From Helicobacter canis (GTDB taxonomy: Bacteria > Campylobacterota > Campylobacteria > Campylobacterales > Helicobacteraceae), in contig NZ_VXKE01000010.1 in NCBI RefSeq assembly GCF_008693005.1, forward strand, positions 1-64,000: 64,000 nucleotides of DNA, written 5' to 3'. Shown piece after piece: positions 8,654-16,013 of this stretch. Numbering within the stretch: position 1 is the first letter of the stretch; each line of letters starts with the position of its first letter. The position numbers and the translations under genes are program-made. The notes below the pieces were generated by a model, which saw only the letters and a program-made list of their open reading frames with translations, was not told the origin of the DNA and ran no database searches.

Positions 8654-9634
8654 TTAACGCCCTAGCACAAACGCCGCCATATCCACAAGCCGCGTAGTGT
8701 AGCCAAACTCATTATCATACCACGCAAGGATTTTGGCAAATCGCTCGTGCAGCACCATCGTTTTATCCGGCACGATAATCGCGCTATAAGGCGCGCCGAT
8801 AAAATCGCTTGAGACACATTGATCATTATCGATGTGGAAAATCTGGGGCTTTGCTTTAGCTTGTGCGGCAAAAAGCGCGTTTAGCTCATCTTTGCTTGTG
8901 GGCTTAGAGAGATTGACACTTAAATCCACCACGCTTACATCAGGTGTAGGCACACGCATAGCATAGCCGGTAAATTTGCCCGCAAGCTCTGGGATCACAA
9001 GAGCCACCGCCTTTGCCGCGCCGGTGGAAGTGGGGATCATACTTAGGGCTGCGGCTCTTGCTCGGCGCAAATCTTTGTGCTTGACATCTAGGAGATTTTG
9101 GTCGTTGGTGTAGCTGTGGATTGTCGTCATAAGGGCGGATTCTATGCCTAGATTCTCGTGCAAGACTTTGGCGATAGGGGCTAGGCAGTTTGTGGTGCAA
9201 GAGGCATTAGAGATGATAGGCTCGCCCTTATAGCTTTGCTCATTGACCCCATAGACAAAGGTAGGTGTCTCATCAGCAGGAGCAGAGATCACCACTTTTT
9301 TGACACTGCCTTTTAGGTGGGGGCTAGACTTTTCTAGGGAGTTAAATTTGCCCGTGCATTCAAGCACGGCTTGCGCGCTGCCAAAATCTAGCGCGGTTAT
9401 ATCGCGATTGCTTTGGATTCTAACGCGCTTGGAGTTGCCGATCTTTAGCGTAGTCTCATCGAGCTTTTCTACATCATATCTGCCATGCACAGAGTCATAG
9501 CGCAGTAAATGCACCAGCGTATCTATGCTTGCGGTGGTATTCATACTCACAAGCTCCATATCATCGCGCTTGCCGATGATCCTAGCCGCACAGAGTCCTA
9601 TGCGCCCTGTGCCGTTGATCGCTACTTGTTTCAT
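8654..9634 (-). CDS. gap: Glyceraldehyde-3-phosphate dehydrogenase, NADP-type candidate
   Basis: A full-length GAPDH of about 326 residues. The N-terminal Rossmann motif is INGTGRIGL and the active-site block SCTTNCLAP (catalytic Cys near residue 150) is followed by TTIHSYTNDQ. The residue after the second strand, normally Asp in NAD enzymes (VND), is Thr here (SMNTTAS). In B. subtilis GapB this Asp is also replaced, and the enzyme prefers NADP, so a gluconeogenic role is plausible but inferred. AAAGGAG lies 4 nt before the ATG at 9634. A second GAPDH lies at 41850-42899. Confidence 0.93.
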   Translation of the reverse strand: MKQVAINGTGRIGLCAARIIGKRDDMELVSMNTTASIDTLVHLLRYDSVHGRYDVEKLDETTLKIGNSKRVRIQSNRDITALDFGSAQAVLECTGKFNSLEKSSPHLKGSVKKVVISAPADETPTFVYGVNEQSYKGEPIISNASCTTNCLAPIAKVLHENLGIESALMTTIHSYTNDQNLLDVKHKDLRRARAAALSMIPTSTGAAKAVALVIPELAGKFTGYAMRVPTPDVSVVDLSVNLSKPTSKDELNALFAAQAKAKPQIFHIDNDQCVSSDFIGAPYSAIIVPDKTMVLHERFAKILAWYDNEFGYTTRLVDMAAFVLGR

Positions 9635-9666
9635 CAAACTCCTTTAAAAGTGGATTCTAGTAGTCG

Positions 9667-11478
9667 CTAGACTTTTGCTCGCTTAAGTTCGCGCGCTTGG
9701 GGCTTTTCCTCTCGCATTTTCTCTTCTTTCATCTTTTCTTCCTCTTGGCGCATAAGCTCTTCTTCAAAGGCGTGGGGGTATTTATCCTTGCCCTTAAACT
9801 CTATAATCGTGCATTCTGGATAGACTTCTATCAGGTGGAATATATTATCCACGCGCGCTTTGAGTCGCCCTGCGGTGGCTGGGTTGCACTTGGGATTCTC
9901 TGCTAGCTTTTCAAAGTCCTCCGCATCAACTACGACATCTGGCTGCTCCTCTGGCACATCGCCCCAGCCATAGTGCTTCATCGCCGTGCGCACCCAATAT
10001 TTGCCATCGGTGATTTTTACAAGTCGCTTCATTAAAGGATTGTGCTTAGAGGAATTTTCTAGCACAGGCGAAGCAGTGATCCAACCCTTTATGCGAAAGG
10101 TATAGTCTTTGTAGCTTTTTTGCTTAGGCATTACATTGACCAAATCTTGTAGCAAAATCGTTAGGCGGAAGGTTTGGTATTTATCTTGCTGGGAGAGGGC
10201 ATTGCCATAAGCATTAGCAAAGACAATGAGCGACCACGAGAAAAACCCAACCACAACCGCTGAAGCGACAAAAAACGAGCGAGCATAAAAGGGGCGCGAG
10301 ACAAGGGCATTAGAATTTGTCTGGCGCGTGTCTTCTTGCTTATACGCCCATCCTCGCCACGCGCTCACCACATAGATTGCCATCGCCGCACTCCACACGC
10401 CAATACCAATAAATGCGCGCGGTCTTTGCAGCGGCTCTGCAAGCACCAAATACACCCCATAAGAGAGCATTATCCCAAGGCTAAGCAGCAGCACACCTAG
10501 AAGCAAGGCTAGAATCTTACTGCGCTTAGATTGATAGATGATTGATAAAAGAAACATTCCCATAAGGGCGAAAAAGCAGATTTTAATCCCCGTCCAGTCA
10601 AAGTCGCTCCACAAGTAGCCAAGATACATTTGCATATTGCCAATAAAGCCGCTTGGCAACTCACTAAGAGGAAATGTCGAAGTGCCTGCTTGTGCGTGAG
10701 CAAATGGGTGCATAATAAAGACTTTAAAAATCCCAAGTGCAGTGGCATAAGTGAGAAATGAAACGCCGATGAAAGTTAGGGTTTTCTTAATGCCTGCGTT
10801 TGTTTGATTAAACATCAAAAAGCCAAAGAAGAGCACAAGGATAATCTCCACCCCACTGCTTGCCTGATAGGTCATACACATACCAAGTGATGAGAGAATC
10901 GCCACAGGGATATAAGCGCGAATATGGTGGATAAACACAAAAGGCAGCACACCAAAAAGCACCGATAGTGCCATATAGGGCGAATCGTATTTAAACGATA
11001 GCTCTTCTAAAAAGTAAGGAGAGAGCCCAATAGGGATTGAAGCGATGATGGCAAGCGCGGTTAGGCGTTTTTTATAAGGCTGCTCAGCAGAATCCCACTG
11101 GGACTCTTCATTTTTCCAAATAACCTCGCGGATACTCCACACCAAAATCAACGATGCAAAGCTCAAAAACCCTATGGCGACAAACTGCGTCAAAGGCGAG
11201 ACATCTGCTAGCACTGTGTCCATATGCATAAAGGTGGAGAGATAGTAGCTAATGTAGCGCGAGAAGTTATCCCACTCCTTGTAGCCGATGATAGAGCGAT
11301 TTAGATCATCGATATAATACACATCTGCACGGATAAGGCTAATGATCCCAAGCAAATACAGCCCAAAGGCGATGAGAAAATACTTCCAAAAGCCCTGCGT
11401 GTGAAAAAACGCCCAGCACGCCGCTTTAAACTCTTCAAGTGTTTTTACAAAAAGATTGTCCTTAGATTTTGGTGGCAT
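9667..11478 (-). CDS. GtrII-like membrane glucosyltransferase
   Basis: A 603-residue polytopic membrane protein. The N-terminal block with YYIDDLNRSIIGYKEWDNFSR, followed by a long series of membrane helices, matches the GtrII glucosyltransferase family. Those proteins transfer glucose from a lipid-linked donor to surface polysaccharide on the periplasmic face. A long soluble C-terminal domain ends in a highly charged Glu/Lys/Arg tail (about residues 575-603). Its ATG overlaps the stop codon of the GtrB-like gene (TAATG), so the pair is translationally coupled and probably works as donor synthase plus transferase. Confidence 0.85.
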   Translation of the reverse strand: MPPKSKDNLFVKTLEEFKAACWAFFHTQGFWKYFLIAFGLYLLGIISLIRADVYYIDDLNRSIIGYKEWDNFSRYISYYLSTFMHMDTVLADVSPLTQFVAIGFLSFASLILVWSIREVIWKNEESQWDSAEQPYKKRLTALAIIASIPIGLSPYFLEELSFKYDSPYMALSVLFGVLPFVFIHHIRAYIPVAILSSLGMCMTYQASSGVEIILVLFFGFLMFNQTNAGIKKTLTFIGVSFLTYATALGIFKVFIMHPFAHAQAGTSTFPLSELPSGFIGNMQMYLGYLWSDFDWTGIKICFFALMGMFLLSIIYQSKRSKILALLLGVLLLSLGIMLSYGVYLVLAEPLQRPRAFIGIGVWSAAMAIYVVSAWRGWAYKQEDTRQTNSNALVSRPFYARSFFVASAVVVGFFSWSLIVFANAYGNALSQQDKYQTFRLTILLQDLVNVMPKQKSYKDYTFRIKGWITASPVLENSSKHNPLMKRLVKITDGKYWVRTAMKHYGWGDVPEEQPDVVVDAEDFEKLAENPKCNPATAGRLKARVDNIFHLIEVYPECTIIEFKGKDKYPHAFEEELMRQEEEKMKEEKMREEKPQARELKRAKV

Positions 11479-12575
11479 TAACTCTCCTTTGTAGTAGTAG
11501 AATGTGCTAGGCTAGATTCTGCTGCGCTAGGGTGTGGCTGCTCTAAAGTGGCGCAAGAGCTTGGCGACTTTTTGCGCGCATCAAGGATAAAATGTGGGCG
11601 CATTTTGACCTGCTCATAGATTCTAGCGATATACTCGCCAATGACCCCAAGCAGCATAAGCTGAATCCCACCGATAAAAGTGATGATGACAATAAGACTA
11701 GGGTAGCCAGCCACGGCATTGCCATATAAAATCGTATCGATAATGCGATATATGCCAAAGCATACCGCAAACACCGAGATGAAAAACCCAAGCACAAACG
11801 CTATGCGCAGTGGCATCGTGCTAAAGCTTACAATCCCCTCAATAGCGTATTTAAACAGCTTCCAAAAGCTCCAGCTTGAAGACTCTTTAAAATGTGGGAT
11901 ATACTCATACTCCAAGCACTCTCGCTTAAAGCCCACCCACGCGAACATCGCTTTAGAAAAGCGGTGGTATTCTCTCATCTGCAAGAGTGCTTCTATTACT
12001 TCTCTATCCATTAAGCGGAAATCACGCACGCCAGATTCTATCTTGACTTCAGAGATAAAGTTTGAAATCTTATAAAACGCCTCGCTAAGTGCAGCGCGGA
12101 GCTTAGACTCTCCAGCGCGTGTGGTGCGGCGCGCGTAGATGACTTTGGTCTGCCTGCTAGATTCTAGCCAGATTCTAACCATATCGACAATCATATTTGG
12201 CGGGTCTTGCAAGTCTGCATCAAGTAGCACGACCCCTTGCCCCTGTGCTTGCTCTAAGCCAGCTAAAATAGCCGCCTCTTTACCAAAATTGCGCGAGAAA
12301 GAATGCACACACACCCTGCGATTTTTATTTGTGTCTTTGGCAGCAATATCTTCTAGCAGAGCCAGAGTGTTATCGCGGCTACCATCATTGACAAATATCA
12401 GCTCATAGGGGATAAGCTGTGATGGCGTGGCAGTAAGCTGCGCACTATGCTCCAAAACAAATGGCACAAGAGCGTCCATAGTTTTTGTGATTTCTGTGAG
12501 AAATACGGGGAGCGAGACCTCTTCATTATAGCAAGGCACAACTATGGAAATACCAATAGTAGTAGATGGGTTCAT
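11478..12575 (-). CDS. GtrB-like polyprenyl-phosphate glycosyltransferase (GT2)
   Basis: This family-2 glycosyltransferase is predicted to load a sugar onto undecaprenyl phosphate. The N-terminal domain has ISIVVPCYNEE, FVNDGSRDNT and DADLQDPP; two membrane helices near the C-terminus (FVLGFFISVFAVCFGIY and SLIVIITFIGGIQLMLLG) are typical of GtrB/DPM1-type enzymes. I place the start at 12575 (MNPSTT) because AGAG precedes it; an in-frame start at 12626 would add 17 unlikely residues. It overlaps the GtrII-like gene downstream. No GtrA-type flippase gene is seen next to the pair. Confidence 0.88.
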   Translation of the reverse strand: MNPSTTIGISIVVPCYNEEVSLPVFLTEITKTMDALVPFVLEHSAQLTATPSQLIPYELIFVNDGSRDNTLALLEDIAAKDTNKNRRVCVHSFSRNFGKEAAILAGLEQAQGQGVVLLDADLQDPPNMIVDMVRIWLESSRQTKVIYARRTTRAGESKLRAALSEAFYKISNFISEVKIESGVRDFRLMDREVIEALLQMREYHRFSKAMFAWVGFKRECLEYEYIPHFKESSSWSFWKLFKYAIEGIVSFSTMPLRIAFVLGFFISVFAVCFGIYRIIDTILYGNAVAGYPSLIVIITFIGGIQLMLLGVIGEYIARIYEQVKMRPHFILDARKKSPSSCATLEQPHPSAAESSLAHSTTTKES

Positions 12576-12667
12576 AGATATACTCTCTAGGGCAAATGTA
12601 GTAAGCAGTGGAGCGATTATAACCACATCAAATAAACCAAGATTAAACCCTGCCCCTGCCCCAAACC

Positions 12668-13897
12668 TTACATAGAAGCGAAGTCGCGCTCATAGATTCT
12701 AACCATTACGATAAAAAACGCCGTAATCGCAGGTCCTATGATAATCCCCCAGAATCCACACGCGCTAAGCCCTGCAAAAATAGCAAAAAATATCACAAAT
12801 TCATTGATATTAAGCGGCTTATCTAAAAGCTTGCGATTGACTATGCGGATAAGGAAAGGCTTGACAATATTATCAATAATAAAGCCGATAAAAACAACAC
12901 TATATAGCACCAAAACCACCGCTTGCACAATCTCGCCTTGCACATACAAAATAAGCCCCACAGGCAGCCACACAAGCGCACCGCCCACGATTGGGATAAG
13001 CGAGCAAAGCCCATACAGCACGCCAAGCAGCACGCCATCTAGCCCAAACACGCTAGCAAGCAGCCCAAAGGCAAAGCCCTGCAAGCAGACATTTAAGATT
13101 GTGGAGAAAAACACCACGCGTAGCACGCCACTTACATCTGCGGCTATAAGGTCGATTTGCTCATCTCTAGCGGGCAAAAGTTTGCAAAAATACCCATACC
13201 ACGCCCCACCATAGTAGAAAAACACCGATAAAAACAGCACGATGAAGCACGCATCAACTACAAACCCCACGCTACTTTTGCCAACTATGGTGCTAAGGCG
13301 GCTCACAAAGCCAGCAATCGATGAGAAAGAGAAGTTTGCTAGCACATCTTGTGCTTGGATAAAGGGTAGGTAGTGTAGCGCACTGCGGATAAGCTCTTTG
13401 ATTTGGACAAACCACACTTCCGCCTGCTTCCAATCCACCCCAAGCAGCCCAAGCGCGCCACGATGGATCACAAAATACAACGGGATAATAAATAACGCCA
13501 GCAAAACAAGCACGCTAAGACCAGAGGCAAGGAGATTGCTCTTTAGCTTTGTGTAAAAAAACTCCTTGATCCAATAAGTCGCGATACATAGCAGTGCCGC
13601 GATAATTATCGTGTATAAAAAGGCGTAGTAAAGCCATACGATTAGTCCAAGAGATAGCGCAAACGCACAGGTGAAAAATATCTTAGCCCCAAGGGTAGCG
13701 CGCGGATTTGGTGGGGTAGAATCTAGCTTATTAGATTCTAGCTCTGGTTGCTTGCAGCAGGATTTTTCTAAAGAAACCTGCTGCGGCTTCGCCTTGCACC
13801 GCTGTCGCTGGTTTTCTAAAAAAACCTGTGGTGGCTCACCTGAAGCCAAACTTTCATCAAGGGTAGAAGAAGTTTTAGAAGTAGTATCTGCTTGCAT
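12668..13897 (-). CDS. AI-2E family (PerM/YdiK-like) transporter
   Basis: A 409-residue membrane protein with the AI-2E/PerM plan: two N-terminal helices (ACAFALSLGLIVWLYY region and beyond), a middle soluble part, and a C-terminal helical bundle with the conserved GLCSLIPIVGGALVWLP motif. Family members have been linked to autoinducer-2 or ion export; the substrate here is unknown. The first ~70 residues are hydrophilic and unlike the family; part of them is encoded by a repeat module also found in carB. GGGGGAG precedes the ATG. The gene follows the HIT gene by 12 nt. Confidence 0.86.
   Translation of the reverse strand: MQADTTSKTSSTLDESLASGEPPQVFLENQRQRCKAKPQQVSLEKSCCKQPELESNKLDSTPPNPRATLGAKIFFTCAFALSLGLIVWLYYAFLYTIIIAALLCIATYWIKEFFYTKLKSNLLASGLSVLVLLALFIIPLYFVIHRGALGLLGVDWKQAEVWFVQIKELIRSALHYLPFIQAQDVLANFSFSSIAGFVSRLSTIVGKSSVGFVVDACFIVLFLSVFFYYGGAWYGYFCKLLPARDEQIDLIAADVSGVLRVVFFSTILNVCLQGFAFGLLASVFGLDGVLLGVLYGLCSLIPIVGGALVWLPVGLILYVQGEIVQAVVLVLYSVVFIGFIIDNIVKPFLIRIVNRKLLDKPLNINEFVIFFAIFAGLSACGFWGIIIGPAITAFFIVMVRIYERDFASM
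13768..13816. repeat. AAACC...GGTTT palindromic module in the AI-2E gene
   Basis: The plus strand reads AAACCTGCTGCGG, then CGCCTTGCACCG, then CGCTGGTTTT, an imperfect palindrome. A close copy lies at 44735-44781 inside carB. Relative to the host gene the two copies are in opposite orientation, so different frames are read. Similar openings (CTAAAGAAGC.. or AAAGAAACTGCGGCTGCGCC) occur at about 20610, 25840 and 41385. Confidence 0.7.
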
Positions 13898-13909
13898 TAC
13901 TCCCCCACG

Positions 13910-14236
13910 CTAGATAAGCGCGCCTAGTGGCTCACCGCCTAAAATATGAAAATGCAAATGTGGGACTTCCTGCCCGCTATGTGCGCCTGTGTTGGTGATA
14001 AGCCTATATCCGCTCTCTTTAATCCCTGCAACTTCTACGACTTTTAAGATAAACGCGCTAAATCGCTCCATAAGGGCTGGGTCTATCTCATTAAAGTCCT
14101 TTAGCTCGCGCTTTGGGATCGCTAGGATATGCACCTTCGCCTTTGGGGCGATGTCATAAAATGCCAAAAACTCATCACTCTCATAGACTTTTTTGCAAGG
14201 AAGCTCGCCTCGCACAATTTTGCTAAAGATTGTCAT
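13910..14236 (-). CDS. HIT-family nucleotide hydrolase (HinT-like)
   Basis: A 108-residue protein with the histidine-triad motif HLHFHILGG near the C-terminus and the family N-terminus MTIFSKIVRGELPCKKVYE. HIT proteins of this size hydrolyse AMP-lysine or related purine phosphoramidates in the cytoplasm. GGAG lies 7 nt upstream of the ATG. The length is typical and all three His residues are present. It sits between glnA and the AI-2E permease gene on the same strand. Confidence 0.93.
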   Translation of the reverse strand: MTIFSKIVRGELPCKKVYESDEFLAFYDIAPKAKVHILAIPKRELKDFNEIDPALMERFSAFILKVVEVAGIKESGYRLITNTGAHSGQEVPHLHFHILGGEPLGALI

Positions 14237-14300
14237 CGCTACTCCTTTGGGGTATGTATATAAGGCTTATGCACTACACAACTCATAGCACCGCTAGAAT

Positions 14301-15752
14301 CTAGCAGCTATAAGTTGTCAAAAACTCAAACGGGTGAGGGCGGGCTTCCCAGGGCCAGATTTCTGTCTCAAACTTATAAGCCTTGTAAGTTTGGATAAAC
14401 TCTTCGCTAAACACCCCGCCCTCTTTCAAATACGCCTTATCAGCTAGCATTTCTTCAACAGCGTGGCGCAGCGTGTGGGGCAGCTGCTTAATGCCCTTTT
14501 CTCTAATCTCATCAAGAGTGAGCTCAAAGAGATTGATCTCCATAGGCTTGCCCGGATCAATGGTGTTTTTAATCCCATCAAGTCCTGCCATAAGTAAGCT
14601 TGCAAAGGCAAGGTAAGGATTTGCCGAGCTATCGGGGAATCTAAACTCCATTCTTTTAGCTTTCTCGCCGCTGTTGTAGGGGATTCTAATGCTTGCACTG
14701 CGATTTTGCGCAGAATAAGTCAAAATACTTGGTGCTTCAAAGCCCGGGATTAGGCGTTTGTAGGAGTTTGTGCTAGGGTTTGTGAAAGCCGCCAATGCCC
14801 TTGCGTGCTTTAGCACACCGCCTAAGAAATGCAATGCCATTTGGCTTAAGCCTTGATAAGCATCACCGGCAAAGAGATTTCTGCCACTTTTCCAAATGCT
14901 AATATGCACATGCATTCCGCTGCCATTATCGCCATACAAAGGCTTTGGCATAAATGTCGCGGTCTTGCCATTTAAATGTGCCACCATTTTGACGACATAT
15001 TTGAACTTTTGCACATTATCGGCTGCTTCTAGCATATCACCAAACTTCACGCCAATCTCGCCCTGCCCCTGTGCCACTTCGTGATGCACGACAAATGTTT
15101 CTAAGCCTACTTGATTAAGCACTTTTACCATCTCTGCACGCAAATCCACCATAGAATCCACAGGAGCCACAGGGAAGTAGCCGCCCTTAGTGCCGGGGCG
15201 ATGCCCGATATTCACGCCCTCAAACTCTTTAGCACGATTCCACTCACCTTCTTCAGAATCTATCTCATAGTATTGGCAATTCACCGCATCTTTAATCTTA
15301 ATAGAATCAAAGACGAAAAATTCATTCTCTGGTCCATAATACGCCACATCGCCAATACCACTCTCCTGCAAATGCTTCATCGCACGCTTTACGATACTAC
15401 GCGGGCATTTCTCATAAGGCTCATTCTTATAAATATCCCACACATCGCAAAACACCACCGCAGTCGTATCAGCAGTAAAAGGGTCGATGAAGTAGCGCAC
15501 CGGATCGGGGATTAGCATCATATCGGACTTATCCACGCTCTGCCACGCTGGGATTGAGCTGCCATCAAAAGGCACACCTTCAAAGCTCTCTTCATCAATC
15601 GCGGAGCGTGAAAAGCTCACATGATGCCACACGCCCTTAATATCTGTGAAGCGGAAGTCGATAAACTCCACTGCAAACTCATCACAGAATCTAAAAAACT
15701 CCGCCACTGCTGCTTTATCCACCGCCACTTTATCAGTGTTTGTTGCTGCCAT
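14301..15752 (-). CDS. glnA: Glutamine synthetase, type I
   Basis: About 483 residues of the dodecameric bacterial enzyme that makes glutamine from glutamate, ammonia and ATP. Visible blocks are GVPFDGSS, the metal-binding [11 protein letters not shown], the [11 protein letters not shown] loop, and NRSASIRIP with the substrate-binding Arg. The start is ATG 15752 (MAATN) with AAGGAG 5 nt before it; an open frame 23 codons longer has no ribosome site and would include the promoter. The C-terminus TTYSC is a Helicobacter feature. Its extended -10 lies at 15812-15817. Confidence 0.97.
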   Translation of the reverse strand: MAATNTDKVAVDKAAVAEFFRFCDEFAVEFIDFRFTDIKGVWHHVSFSRSAIDEESFEGVPFDGSSIPAWQSVDKSDMMLIPDPVRYFIDPFTADTTAVVFCDVWDIYKNEPYEKCPRSIVKRAMKHLQESGIGDVAYYGPENEFFVFDSIKIKDAVNCQYYEIDSEEGEWNRAKEFEGVNIGHRPGTKGGYFPVAPVDSMVDLRAEMVKVLNQVGLETFVVHHEVAQGQGEIGVKFGDMLEAADNVQKFKYVVKMVAHLNGKTATFMPKPLYGDNGSGMHVHISIWKSGRNLFAGDAYQGLSQMALHFLGGVLKHARALAAFTNPSTNSYKRLIPGFEAPSILTYSAQNRSASIRIPYNSGEKAKRMEFRFPDSSANPYLAFASLLMAGLDGIKNTIDPGKPMEINLFELTLDEIREKGIKQLPHTLRHAVEEMLADKAYLKEGGVFSEEFIQTYKAYKFETEIWPWEARPHPFEFLTTYSC

Positions 15753-15811
15753 TATCGCTCCTTGCTTATAATGCGCGAATTGCGCGAAATCAAAAGTCAA
15801 AACAAAGCCGC

Positions 15812-15817
15812 AGTATA
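15812..15817 (-). promoter_or_regulatory. Extended -10 of glnA
   Basis: On the minus strand TGCTATACT lies about 60 bases upstream of the glnA ATG. The TG one base before TATACT fits the extended -10 common in Helicobacter sigma-80 promoters. Confidence 0.6.
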
Positions 15818-15956
15818 GCAAAACTAAGGTAAAGCTAGAATCCAGTGCTTGTGCCTTGCTTGCAGATTCTGCGACTTTGGAGATAGTTTTGATAGCTTTA
15901 GATATAGTGCTGGCAGCTGGTAATAGACTCTTTACTTATTGCTTGATACTTTTGGC

Positions 15957-15962
15957 TACAAT
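15957..15962 (+). promoter_or_regulatory. -10 box for the restriction-modification gene
   Basis: TACAAT preceded by T-rich sequence lies about 50 bases upstream of the ATG at 16014, where AAGGA provides the ribosome site. The rest of the 15822-16013 gap holds only scattered GATTCT motifs. Confidence 0.5.
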
Positions 15963-16013
15963 TGAGTGCAAATGTTAGTAAGAGTTGTTTCACCTTAGCT
16001 ATGAAGGATTCCA

